64,000 nt of DNA from Stenopsyche tienmushanensis (taxonomy: Eukaryota > Arthropoda > Insecta > Trichoptera > Stenopsychidae). The stretch covers positions 496,001-560,000 of the forward strand of contig WACJ01000227.1 of assembly GCA_008973525.1 (NCBI GenBank), given 5' to 3'. Below the pieces are notes generated by a model, which was not told the origin of the DNA, ran no database searches, and saw only the letters and a list, made by a program, of their open reading frames with translations. Position numbers and translations under genes: made by a program. Shown piece by piece: positions 13,580-24,913 of this stretch; position 1 is the first letter of the stretch; each line of letters starts with the position of its first letter.

Positions 13580-13995
13580 TAAAAAATATTTTTTGGGGCG
13601 TGATTGAGAAGCATTGGTCCATTTTAGGGGTGAGAGAGCTGGGAGGCTGCGGCGTGGCAACGGCCGCGTGGTTTGGGTCTCGAGACCCGTTGGCGCCACA
13701 GTAACGGCCGCCGGACAGCGCATTTCCCGCATTCGTTACGTTACGCAACACTATGCGTCAGTGGCGAATCTTTTCCTATTGATTAGTGCACCATCTTTTA
13801 TTGCCACCATTAAATGCTACCACATTCTCCAAGTTCAATGCCAGCCAGCCAGAAAAAAATACACGGGGAAAACCCGACTTGTTCCATTGAAACGCAGGAA
13901 AGACGGCAGGTCGACACGTGGCGCTCATGTCTATTTGTTGACAGCAATTGTCAAAACCTTTGAATGCAGGCAAATATATCAACTTCATATTTAAT
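13580..13995. other. GC-richer island, function unknown
   Basis: This block stands out from its AT-rich surroundings, with tracts such as CGGCGTGGCAACGGCCGCG near 13650. The longest open frame of the window (13614-13994, +) runs through it. That frame starts at TTG, contains no ATG, and its product (arginine-rich at first) resembles nothing I know, so I do not call it a gene. The absence of a codon start plus local GC enrichment would fit a regulatory island or an old insertion equally well. Confidence 0.35.
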
Positions 13996-14045
13996 AAATT
14001 CATTCAAAACATCAAACATCGGTGATGCATTATATTATATTATAA

Positions 14046-14085
14046 CATGTCACTCAATAAGTTCGTAGGATTTTTTTGAAAAGGA
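14046..14085. repeat. Possible solitary mariner-type end
   Basis: The sequence TCACTCAATAAGTTCGTAGG followed by a T run resembles mariner terminal repeats of the AATAAGTTCGTAG type, the same core as the complete ends at 39656 and 40205. No partner end or transposase relic was found nearby. A second mariner-like end motif, GAGGGTTGTTCATTAAATTT, occurs at about 14650 in the same orientation, so the two are not an inverted pair. Confidence 0.3.
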
Positions 14086-15204
14086 ACCAATTTTAATATT
14101 ACCACCAGTCAAGTCCGATGCTAAAACTTAAAATAACAAATTGAACACGGCAAAATAGATTCGTTACAAAAAAAAAAACCGATTCAACTATGCCACTGTA
14201 ATCGCTGCATTTACTGCTCAATATTGCAACTCATGCAAATTCAAGCCGATGCAACAACCATATAAATATCACAAAGATGAAATGGACCGGCCTGTAAATT
14301 AAAATCGCATACACATTTATGACTCGGTTCAAGATCCTCATATATTGGCCGCATGCCTTATATCTTATTTCATCACCGCGCCAATTTTTTCGGACATTAA
14401 ATTTCATTTTGCATTTAAGCCTGCAAATTGAATTGAAAAAAAAAACACCAAAAACAACAAGGAAAACCTTTTTTCGCGGCGTTCTGACAATATCCAGATG
14501 CACGCTGGGCTTTTCGTCGTAATTTGTAATGGATTTCAACGATCGTGCTTACCCCAGTTCAGCACCGCCGAATTAGGTCAATTTGTCGTATTTTTTTTTA
14601 ATGACTCGGTACTTAAACATTTGTTAGGTTAATTTGCAGGGTAAGTTATGAGGGTTGTTCATTAAATTTCGGTACGATATTTGATAAAGAATATGAACTT
14701 ATTTGAGAATAAAAAAGCATTATTAACACTCGAGTTTATTGCGTCTCCGTGCGAATTCTTAGCGTTTATATATTTAAGATATTTGGTTGTTAGCACTTGA
14801 TGAAAATTCATTATTAATAAGAATTACCGATGTTGTGGTGCCGTATTTTATTAAGATTTACCGGTTTCGACCTTTTCCCCCAACAAAAGACGTTTTACAG
14901 CCCGAACAGCACACACGCTTAAAAAAAGGTCAATTTTACGCAATAGTTCTTAATAAATTATGTGCCAATAGGCGGATGGAATTAATTTTTATCTGTTTAT
15001 GAAGATAAATTTAAATCTGATTCGTATGTAAAGTCATGACCAAAAGTATTGAGCATCGTTTAAAATCTTGATTATTTGATTATATGACTTTTTAACTATA
15101 AATAATGAATATTTGGTTGGGCAATTCTAAATTTTTATGACTGGATATTCGGCATAAAGTTCATTAACGTGGGATAAAGTTCATTAACATCATTATCAGA
15201 AATG
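14086..15204. other. Non-coding stretch, nothing else recognised
   Basis: Apart from the possible transposon end near 14650 described with the preceding repeat, no gene or repeat is recognisable. The 102- and 67-codon frames at 14231-14539 lie on opposite strands over the same AT-rich sequence and look fortuitous. Confidence 0.4.
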
Positions 15205-15775
15205 ATAGCTAAACTAAGGAAGAAGCAGAGAAAAGATTTCATGTCAATGTAGTTTCTTTTTCTTTCTGCTCAGGGAAGTAACGCTGAAGTTCGTTTTCAA
15301 GGAATTTGAGATGTCCAGTAATCTCCTCCTTCAATTTTTTATTTATTTTACCTTCAGATTTATCTACCATACTGCAGAGTTTCTCAAACATAGCAATGTT
15401 TTCAAGATTTATTTTTCTTCAAGATTTCTCGACGCTGAACATGCCACGAGATTATCGTGAAATGTGATAATATTAATTTCCTTTCCCTGGAGTTAACCCT
15501 ATTTCGTTGCTCTAATATATCTGTTGGATACGCTACTCTTTTCAACTAAGCTTTGTCATTAAAGTATACCAAAAGGTCATGTTTCTCTATGTTTGCTTAC
15601 TAAAAAAGTCCTGTTCAATAAATTCATAAATTCTCTGATGTTTGCAACTAGTTTCATACCGACGAAAGAGCTCCAAATCCTTTTTATTGTGTTTTGAATG
15701 CTTAACTTCTAAGAGATGTTTGACTTTTGAAGGTTTCATAGACTCATGACTGAAAGCAACTTTGCACAATACGTA
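15205..15775 (-). pseudogene. hAT-type (ZBED5-like) transposase relic
   Basis: On the - strand, 15769-15587 encodes CKVAFSHESMKPSKVKHLLE followed by VKHSKHNKKDLELFRRYE. This is the BED zinc-finger region of ZBED5/SCAND3-like hAT transposases (typical form C--VL-NESMKPSKL-RHL-TKH, family knowledge). Further downstream on the same strand, around 15400-15250, another frame gives NIAMFEKLCSMVDKS, then LKEEITGHLKFLENELQRYF. That matches the segment preceding the C-terminal domain of the same proteins. The RNase H-like core between them and the hATC dimerisation domain are missing. The two parts are separated by stop-rich sequence, so this is an internally deleted, dead copy. No 8-bp target duplication or ends could be identified. 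Confidence 0.7.
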
Positions 15776-16220
15776 TTATGGCTTCTCTAATTCATTGCTA
15801 GTCAAGTTAATAAAGTCAACTTTCAGATATTCTTCTGAATATTTAAGTTTTTCTTTCTTATTAAAATAAAAATTGCATTATAATGAATATTTTTTTAATT
15901 ATCTGTATAAGTTGGCAACTCCACACCTCTTTGGAAGTCACGACCCATAGGCTGGGAACATATATTCTATTGGTTATAAACCTGGTGATTGATCCAAGTT
16001 AGCCAGTGAGATCCGTTTTTTAAAAGATTTTCATGGTGTGTGCTCATATGTGACATGGATATCTCGTTGAAATTTTCCTTGATTTTGGTTTGCACCATGG
16101 AAAAATGACGCACAACTTGCTATTATTTGCTCATTTGCCATTTTATCTACTATACACCGACTACAGGATGCCCATATTAGATTATAAAATTATATCTTAT
16201 ACTATCTAAAATATTTTAAA
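15776..16220. other. Non-coding stretch, nothing recognised
   Basis: No reading frame, repeat or RNA gene that I can support. Confidence 0.4.
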
Positions 16221-16248
16221 AAGGTTTGGCCGACGATAATATTTGAGC

Positions 16249-16266
16249 GATTCTTCTCAGGTAAGT
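16249..16266 (+). promoter_or_regulatory. Juxtaposed splice sites (TTCTTCTCAG|GTAAGT), candidate ratchet point 1
   Basis: TTCTTCTCAG ends at 16260 and GTAAGT begins at 16261, so a 3' splice site directly abuts a consensus 5' splice site, as in recursive-splicing ratchet points of long insect introns (established in Drosophila). The pyrimidine tract is short (about eight bases) and no good branch point is evident. The alternative is an ordinary small intron: GTAAGT at 16261 is followed by a strong acceptor, TTTTTTGTTGTTTTGCAG ending at 16343, giving an 83-base intron. The flanking sequence can be joined into a short open frame, but the product is unrecognised. Confidence 0.35.
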
Positions 16267-16343
16267 TTTAACAACTTACATCTTATTCGGAGCAAGATTT
16301 TTTGTTCTATTCAAAAGTCCATGACTTTTTTGTTGTTTTGCAG

Positions 16344-18779
16344 CCAATCTAATTAGCTTAATTGAGCATTTTTTCACAATCTTTGTTGAAATTTGTTGTT
16401 AGATTTCTTCTCTCGAGCAACTATTTCAGACGAATTTTTCCCGAGTTCTTTGAATGGTTTTCTGATCAATTTTCTGCGCTTTTATGTCCGTAATAAAAAA
16501 AATTTGCTCCATTCTATTGTGTCTTAGTATATTTTATCCGTTTAATCCATTAAAACTTATGCTGCAGATTAATGCGATTTGTAGCCTAATAAAATTATAC
16601 TACTTTTTTGATTTTTTTAGCTTGAGAACCTTTTAATTTATATTATACTCTATGCCATTATGATATGCATAAATGTACGTTTTGCATTGATATAATAAAT
16701 CCAGAGGATATATTTCTTGTTATTTATAAATTAATATAAATACATGAGATAATAGATTACATTTAATTTACAACATAAATCTTTCTGCATCTGCTCATAT
16801 ATTATAACAAAATATCCATATATTTTTCCTAGAAAAATATCAAGATCCGACAAGTAGTATTTATGTATTGCTTGTGAAATATGTCTTACATGAATTCTCT
16901 CAAGTATCAAAGGTTCAGATAGAAAATGGGTACAAATAGATGAATTACTTATATATACGACCTCTCTGAAGAAAGAGCCTTATCGATTTACAACCTGTGC
17001 TCCCGTGGGATGCGTCGGCTGCTGCACGCAAAGATGAAGATTAAGATTCAATCCGGATTTTTTAAGACGGGTGAAATGGCAAATGCCAGAAATAGTTTCA
17101 TTCAGGACTCCAACGGCAATCTGGCGAGTCCTTTGAGGCTTAATTGAGAATCAGACTATTCCATCAGATGGGGGACAAAACGTGGGAGGGTCGTGTCTCA
17201 CTATGTGACATTGGGGCTTAAATGTTTTATTCAGGCTTGACCTTTTTAAAACCGTATTCAATTGATGGAACATTTTTGACGTGTTCAAAATGTTCCTCCG
17301 TGGCATTCAACCGATGAATGACATGATCTTTATTTGGAAAATATTTGCACTGAATCGAAGTATACGTGGAATATTTAATGCTTTTAAAGGATTTGAATGA
17401 TTAATACTCTATATATGAATATGTAATTAGTTCTTATTGGTATAATAGCAATACAAATCAATCGATTTTCATGATTTAATTATTAAAAATATAAAAAAAT
17501 GCTGTTAATTAGTTCTGATGTTGTTTTTCTTTTTAAGTAAAATCTTCGACAAAGAAAAAATATTTTAGTAGGAATTGATGATTGATTTCGTTTAATGAAA
17601 ATGAAGACGTAGTTAGTAGGCAAGCTTGGACGAGAATTCAGGGCTACATTGTAGAGAAACAGTTCATTAGTGTCCGCCTGGGGCCCAAGACTAGGATTAA
17701 GTTGCTTTAGACTTTACTCCTGAAGCTTAGGAACAGGTCTTAACTTTGAGAGAGCTGCTCGTTTTGGATTGTAAGCGAAATTCTTGCAATCAGTAACGAG
17801 CACATCGATAGCTTCATACAACTCAAGAACTTATGCTATAAAATGTATAAACTGAATTATATAATTTTGCCAAAAAATCACATATAGCCAATCCAGCAGT
17901 CTTGTTGGGATAAAACAAATCACATATGTGATACTCGCGGCTCTACATCTTCTTGTTTGAATTATTCAACAAAAAACATACATTCGAAACAAACTTCTTC
18001 TATAACAAATTTGCTTTTTTTTTCAAGTCAATAAATATTGACTGGGGGGGATGAAATTTGTATGCTCCACCCTCAAGAAGAGGCAGTATCTTTTAGTTTA
18101 CGTGTTGATCCCAAGTTTGATTGTGGCCCGAAGGCTTCCTTCGTCTTCCGTCTGTTTCTTTTTTTCCACACCCAGGCTGAATATATTTTTTGACGCCCTA
18201 AACGATGAAAAAAGGTGAGAAATTTTCCAAGGAAACACGGCGCAAAAAATGCGTGCTAAGAAATAATAATGACGTCGGGAAATATTGCTCACTTGAATAT
18301 ATTGGTAATTTACAGGCTAGCCAGTAATTTGCGGGCAAAACTAGATTCGCCCGAAAATAATGATTTAATGCGAGCTTTTCGTCAGAAATTGCGAATATGA
18401 ATTGAGCATTCTCATTTTTTTCGTTGTCAAACGCCATTATCAGGTCCGAGGGGGTTGTTTGAAATATTTATATGAACAAGGCGGACGTCTAAAAAAATTA
18501 AGTAGGGCTCTTAAGCAAACATTTTTTATCCAAGAAAAGCAAGCGCATATATAAAACGATATAAAATACATATTTTTTTACTATATTATAATTTTATTCA
18601 AATGACTATGGGGATGAAAGATGCCAAAATTCAATATTTATTACTATAAAAAATAATATCTATGGAAAAAATAATTTATTCATCTGAATGCTGAATTATG
18701 TTACATAACGATCATACAATATTATCAAAAATTAAGAGATTATCTTGAAATTGATTCACATAGAAGTGCTTGCATATAT
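16344..18779. other. AT-rich non-coding stretch with two GC-richer patches
   Basis: GC-richer patches occur at about 16960-17230 and 18060-18480. Neither contains a recognisable exon, and the 64- and 79-codon frames in the latter overlap on the same strand in different phases. No repeats shared with the rest of the window were noticed. Confidence 0.4.
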
Positions 18780-18940
18780 ACTCAAACCTCTTTTTGTGCG
18801 ATTTCGAAGCTAAGCGGTTTTTTTAAAGCAATTTTTATTTGACTTTTTTTTATGCGATTTTGGCTATATTTTACATAGTTGTTTCAAAGTTATGCGGTTC
18901 TTAAAATCGAGTACCTACTAGTAAAAGCGGATGTGACTTT
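18780..18940. repeat. Possible pogo-like terminal fragment
   Basis: CAAACCTCTTTTTGTGCGAT at 18782 followed by AAGCGGTTTTTTT and, further on, TTTATGCGATTTTGG and GTTATGCGGTT gives a repeating TGCGAT/GCGGTT pattern. Such patterns are seen at the ends of some insect pogo-type elements. No coding relic accompanies it, and the class assignment is a guess from the motif. Confidence 0.3.
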
Positions 18941-19256
18941 ATGATCACGTTACTTTTATGTATAAATAATTTTTAGTATTTTTAGCTGATAATAAATGAT
19001 TACATTCATGATTCTTATTATAAAAGTTCGGGATTAATTGAATAAAATGTCGTTTAAAATTAATAATAATTTCGTTACCCGTTCATAGATCATTTTCTAA
19101 CATAATCACACCTGGATGGCCATTTGAAACTACCATGTAAATAATAATTTCATTAGAAAAATCTTCAATGGAAATCTATTTGATAATGTATATTAGCACC
19201 TAAAGAAGTATAAACGGGGAGAATTATATACAATATATTCCATATTGATTTCTTAA

Positions 19257-20166
19257 GGCGTCTTCTCACTTTACAAATTTAAAAAAATCTTTTATTTTAA
19301 ATTTTGAAAGTACATATCTTCAAAAATGTTATATCGAAATTTCATAAAGATCGGACGAGTCTAACTACATTTTTGGGCGACCGTTAGGTGACTACTTGAG
19401 AGCTCCCGGCTGCATACGTATTATTCAGACTCATTGTGCAAGTACAAGAAAGTGGTGAAAAACAATCAGATAGAAACTTTTAAACATCCTCCTGCTCTAG
19501 CTGAAGATGTTCACGAGGTTTTGAAACCAATTTATGAAGATATTCGGAGGAAATACCCAAAATAACAACGAGTGTTTCAACAGCTGTGTCTGGGCAATTC
19601 TTCTGCAACCAAAACTTTAAACGCGTTTATCTCAAAACAAGGTTTTTCGGTGGTTTGTTGATGAAATTTCGGAAACTATCTGGCCGATTGTCATGAAATT
19701 TGAATGACATATTTTTCATAGTTATGGCTATAGCGCTTATCATCAGATTTTTGAAATTTTGATTTTAAGTATTTTTTTTTTTACAAAAAACTGCCAAAAA
19801 AACGCGTTTTTTTTACTTTTCGTAAAACGTGAGCCATTTTGTTATTTTCGCAAATATCAAAAACCTGATAATATGCGCTATAGCCACTAATATACTGAAT
19901 CTAAAACTGTTTTATTTTTTTGTTTCAAATGACCCATCTCGGAGATACCATCAATAAGCCACGAACATAACATTTCTACACGGGTTTTTCGATTCTACTG
20001 TTTTATTATAATAATTGTTCAAAAAAATAAAATAAAAATTTTTCATTTACTTGAAAGATGTGTTTATTACATAAGATTCATTTTATCTCATAATTTTTAG
20101 CGAAAATCCTCGAAAAAAAATCGTGAAAATAGCCTATTTTTGAGGCGCCTAAAGTGAGAAGACGCA
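19257..20166 (+). mobile_element. TTAA-flanked Mutator/Kolobok-like transposon, complete ends
   Basis: The element is bounded by inverted repeats. GGCGTCTTCTCACTTTA at 19257 faces TAAAGTGAGAAGACGCA ending at 20166, with 16 of 17 positions matching. TTAA lies immediately outside both ends (19253-19256 and 20167-20170). At 910 bases it is an internally deleted copy. It carries a relic of the same transposase type as the elements at 8.5 and 61.7 kb. TTAA duplication is known for piggyBac and Kolobok elements and is not expected for plant-type Mutator, so the combination favours Kolobok (inference). Both subterminal regions are rich in A and T runs. Confidence 0.8.
19425..19620 (+). pseudogene. 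Transposase relic with NNNECFNS-VW motif (copy 3)
   Basis: One frame gives DSLCKYKKVVKNNQIETFKH, then PPALAEDVHEVLKPIYEDI. After a frameshift, NNNECFNSCVWAI appears. The order C-KY, KPIYEDL and NNNECFNS-VW is that of the Mutator-like transposase domain also seen at 8577-9058 and 61715-62175, but the protein sequence is diverged, so this is a different subfamily. The segment between PIYEDI and NNNECF is shortened (the LL-RCL-G step is missing), and coding similarity ends soon after VWAI. The rest of the element is non-coding, with a stretch near 19620-19720 that recalls the 3' non-coding part of the other copies. Confidence 0.7.
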
Positions 20167-20170
20167 TTAA

Positions 20171-22291
20171 TGAACAATACGTATCTTCAAATACTAATAC
20201 ATTTTTTCGTATATGTGTATTTTGGAATGATTTAATTGAAAGTCATAAAAACACCGAATGGGATTATATTTAACAAAATTCATACTAATCCAAATTTATG
20301 ATATATTTAACCTCCGTCATATCAGGTTGTTAGCCCATGCGACCATGAAAACACATTTCCAAAAAATTACCAACAATAACAAAATGAATCATTGCATATT
20401 AATTCCAGTAACAGGCAATTAAAGCGATACTCCAAGTCACTTTATCTTTTATTGCCGTCGAGTACATTTTAATTTCGTCCATTTTGAGCGAATTTCGCTC
20501 CAGTTCTTTATTCCATCGACGATCCTGCATACGAGCAGAAGAAACTATTTATATATGAGTTATTATTCGAAAATATTTATTGCTATCGTAATTTTTAATG
20601 CCACGTTACATGCGAATGCGATATTAAAAAATCCTTTTGGGACACACGGCACTTTCTATGGAAATTCGGAGCGCTCTGAAAAAGATGATGATATTAAACA
20701 AATTTATGGTTGTTTAGTTGGTGAGTCGTTGTAACATAGCAATCAGCCCGAAATTATACGTTATATTGAATTATTTAAACGGTTATTGTCGTGAAAATAG
20801 CCGGGGAAGACATAAAACCTGAATGGGGCCCAATATGTTCGTGCGTAGGAAAATCGATTTTTTCTCGTATTTTCATGTTGACTGTTCCTGCAAAGAAAAT
20901 CCATTTCGCTTAAATTAAATGAATGCATGCGAAAACACAAAGCAGCTTTATTGCAGGCAAGAATTTTAAATGAAAGCTGAGTTTTTTTTATTATTTCGGT
21001 ATATTGATGTTGCAATTTCGTTTTTCTTGTGTGCAGGAAATTTGCTTCCACTGGTATCATACATAGATTTTATTACTCCATGTTATGCACACATTCCATA
21101 TCGAATTCCACGCGAGATAACAAGCTTTACTATTATATGCGGAATGTTTTTCTTCGTGCGGAATTTATATTAGTATGAGACCTCATATAAAATACTAATT
21201 GAAAAGTTATGTCGTACGAATTCTCAAGAAAAATATTTTTATTGCTTAAATTTGAGAAAAAATATGATCCATGGCCCCTTTACAATACGTTTAAATAACT
21301 TCTTATTATTAAGTATTTTTTTAAGTAATTTTATTAAGTAATATTTATATTACTTAATAAAAAACGAGATTTAATATTGACAATAATTTTTATTCCTTTC
21401 TCCTACAGAAGTCTCTTTTTTGTATCAGCAGCAGTGCTGTTGTTTATATTTTTAACAATTGTCCCAAAAGTTTCATAATGTGAATTTTATTCGCAGTATC
21501 TGACATAAAACAGGCTCTTTTAAAGTCAGATTTTACTTTAAATAAAAATTCACATGAATTAAGAAAGTTTTTTTAGAGATCCGATGACTTTTACATCTGA
21601 AAACTGCCTCAATAAGCACACAAAATGGGTTAATGCGTTGTCCTAATGAGGGACGAAACTATTTTTTCGGGGTTTTATTCAGAACCTTTCTCGCAAAATT
21701 GCCAGATCCTTCTTGCAGTAGATATATTTTATTGTTACTACATTTGGAATTTGATTATTAAAATTGCAATGCTTGTATATCCAAAATGCTCCTCATCTAT
21801 TTTTTTCTTTTATGGTATATTTCGTCCCATATGTACACAGTCTCGTTATTCAATGGCCACATCTTATAAAACTTTCAAGTATACTCCCTATATTTAGCAT
21901 CAAATTCTAAGTCAATGGTAGTGAATTTAAAATGATTCAAATCATAATATGCGTTTAAGATCATCAGCATGATATAATAGACACATTAAATGTTGCTGAT
22001 CCTTGAATCTTTGAAACATTGGTTAAACAATTAAACATCTCATGATGTGAAAGCGAAAAAAAACTACTTGATTTAACCTTTTAAGTGTGTCTAGGTTATA
22101 TAAGAATATCGATTTTAACGTATTGCATGTATGTAGTCCATTAATATCAAAAGATTAATATTAATAAAATATTCATGCTGGTATAATAATCCTTCTTGAT
22201 ACCATTCTTATACTTTAGATTAATTTTTGGAATTCTATTGAGAAACAATAAGAATCATCAAAAACTGTGAAATTAGTGAATCATATGTATA
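20171..22291. other. AT-rich non-coding stretch, no gene recognised
   Basis: Overlapping 99- and 67-codon frames at 20761-21173 lie on opposite strands and encode nothing I recognise. A mildly GC-richer patch lies at 20440-20540. No further repeats were identified. Confidence 0.4.
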
Positions 22292-22712
22292 CAGGATGTT
22301 TTACACATGACAGACAATTTTTTTAGGGATTAGAGAGGTATTTTGCTATGTTTCACACATAGATCCTATTTCACTAAGTATCGGGGTTATTGAAATCAGG
22401 CCGTTATAACTTTTTTTTAACGGTTGTCGATTTTGGAAGCTCAGAACTAATTTTATTTAAACCAATTGCATAAAATAATGATGTATTTAAATCGAAAATA
22501 CATTGCAATGTACAAAAATAATTGTTTCGTGCTATTACGACCACAGATAAAAATGTTATGACGGTTTAAAGATGAAATTTTGGATATTTTTTCAAAACGT
22601 TGAAAAAAAATTATATTACAACAACCCTACACTTGGGACATAGAACATTAATGTGAAACGTAGCAAAAAATTCCCTTAATAAAAAATATTCGTCCATGTG
22701 CAAAAATCTCTG
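22292..22712. mobile_element. TA-flanked foldback MITE, Tc1/mariner-like family copy 1
   Basis: The element sits between TA dinucleotides at 22290-22291 and 22713-22714. Its two halves are diverged inverted copies. The left arm reads CAGGATGTTTTACACATG, then TTTTGCTATGTTTCACA. The right arm read backwards starts CAGAGATTTTTGCACATGGA, then TTTTGCTACGTTTCACA. The similarity extends about 100 bases inward from each end. The interior contains a T/A-rich stretch with ATTATTTTATGCAATTGG that recurs at about 31823. No coding sequence is present. The family relation to the copies at 24914 and 31601 is clear from the shared terminal 70-100 bases. Confidence 0.75.
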
Positions 22713-24913
22713 TATGTGATTATTTTTAACAACCTGTCTTCAAAAAGAAATTTTCAATTAACAAAGCATATTTTTTTAAAAATATAATACATATTCTATA
22801 AAAGACATTCATTAAAAAAAGTTATAATATTTCAATTTAATAGATCTATAATTCAATACATTGGAATACTTCATTAAAACATCAAAAGCCGAATCTATAC
22901 AGCTTTAAATATCGAAATACTCCAGAAATATCTGTTTGAGCAAAATTTAGCTTTGTGAGTTTCATAGTTTTGATATCTCTTTTAAATAAATTCAATTACA
23001 TAGATACGACTTTTTTGCTTTTAATGGATGAAAACAAATATTAAGGGTAGTTCTTTGGTTCTGAATAGAATTGAAATGTAACATGTACATACATATGTTC
23101 GTATCTCGTTGTCTGATTTTCGAGTTGGAGTATGAATTCTTCATTTGAACAAACGGTTTTGCTTTCTCTTTTTGAAGAAATAAAATTAATAGAGCAAATG
23201 AGAACAATAATGTTTCGTATAAGAGAAACATTTGTATCGTTCCATAACAAGAACCTTTAACGGCACGTGTCTGCCGGAACAAAACATCTTTATATTTTAA
23301 ATAGACACCCAAAACGATATTGCTTTAAGTTTTCTAGCTAAATAAAGATATGAAAAATGAATGCAAATTATTTTGTTATTCGTGATGCCAATTTATGAAA
23401 CTCGTTTGTCTCGTGACATTTCGCGGAGACTTGTTGATGTTGTCCATTTATCAAGAATGTGACGATCGTTCTATAACTTCTTAATTCAATAATGCTTTGG
23501 GTTTTCCTGATGAAGATTTGATGAGGAACATGTTCATTAAGGATGGTTTTAATAAGGAAGTTCTTGAATGAAGACTTGAGTCATTCATTCATAAATTTTG
23601 GAATTAATGTTTGAGTGTCACATATGTTAACAAAAACTTCTTATGCAAATCGTATGTGCAATAAAGGCAAAAATTTGTCTGAATTAATTTTATTGTGTCA
23701 ATAAACATTATTTATATACTTCCTATTCTTAAAGTGCCATATTCACAATCAAACCTACGACTTTTTCATAGAAGCTTATTTTAAGTGATAAGCGATTTTC
23801 GGGTAGTGTTTTGTAGTATTAGCTTTTCTCGTGCAAATTGAGACCATACTTTTTAACATTTAAATGAATATTTATAATATGAAAATTTGAAAAGCGTTGA
23901 TTCACAAGAATGACCTGTACCTGGCGGCTATAACCAATTATTTTGAAATGAACTACGAACCCAATAATTGAACACATCCTTCACGTTGAGATACTTTCTG
24001 AGACGGCTATCATCAATATCCATTGTTCGTATATTTGAAGTGCAGAAATTGCCTGACATTTCCCATCGAACCAGACCGGTACATAATTGCACTTGTAAAA
24101 TGCACATCCAATAAAATACAAGTCGTTTGATGCAAGAGCGAAAATTGCCTGAATCAACCATACAATATACTTTAAAATCGAATCCGTTAAACGTAGATAT
24201 TTCGTTAAGATTTCCCACAAGCTGGCCGTTGAATTCGTTCCAGTTGAAGCCTTCATCGAGTCCTCGGGCATTTATGTGTGGGCGTATCCTTCCAGGAGCC
24301 TGTTTTAATGGTCACCGAATAATAATTCACAGGAAGTGAATAAAATGAGGACGTAAAATTTCCATTAAGGTTATGTTTTGTGCTATTATGATTTTTACGA
24401 TCGCGGCTAACAAATGGGTGTAAAAAAACGATACGGCCAAATTGTGATGTAAAAACTACGATTTTTATCGACTTTAAAATCGTTTTTATGTCCGGAATCT
24501 TCACATAAAAAATGGTGGAATATTTCCCAGAAGGGTGCTAAAATTGATATAAATATTTACAAAATGCCAGTGGAAAAAGCCGAATCTTTAAGAGTTCTGC
24601 GTGAATATTTTTCCGGAGAAAAAATGTAAACATATAGAAATATTTTATTGAATTTCTGTCGGTCAATTTAAATAAGAAAATAAAGCGGCTGTTGAAAAAA
24701 TGTTTTTAGGATTTTTGCAAAATACGCTTCCAATTACATTCATTTTTTTGCTTTTATAGAAACCGATAATGTAATAATCTATGTATCGATAATTCATGAA
24801 AATACTATTATAGCTGAATACATCAAAAGCGGAATGTGAGCACTTATGCTTTTGTGTATTCAATTATTTGAATAACGAATAGGAAACTGGTAAAATATTC
24901 GAATATTTATATA
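22713..24913. other. Non-coding stretch, unassigned frames near 24.0 kb
   Basis: No gene recognised. Around 23928-24271 two overlapping 96-codon frames occur on the - strand in different phases, one starting at ATG (24271) and rich in hydrophobic residues. I cannot match either to a family, and overlapping phases argue against both being real. Confidence 0.4.

Noticed and set aside
13614..13994. 126-codon + strand frame as a protein-coding gene
   Set aside because: It starts at TTG, has no ATG, and the product resembles nothing known; GC-rich sequence alone can keep a frame open.
14620..14650. Third AG/GTAAGT splice motif (TTTGCAGGGTAAGT)
   Set aside because: An extra G separates the acceptor AG from GTAAGT, so it does not have the ratchet layout.
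23981..24271. 96-codon hydrophobic - strand frame as a chemoreceptor fragment
   Set aside because: Hydrophobic composition alone suggested this; no receptor signature motif is visible and another 96-codon frame overlaps it in a different phase.
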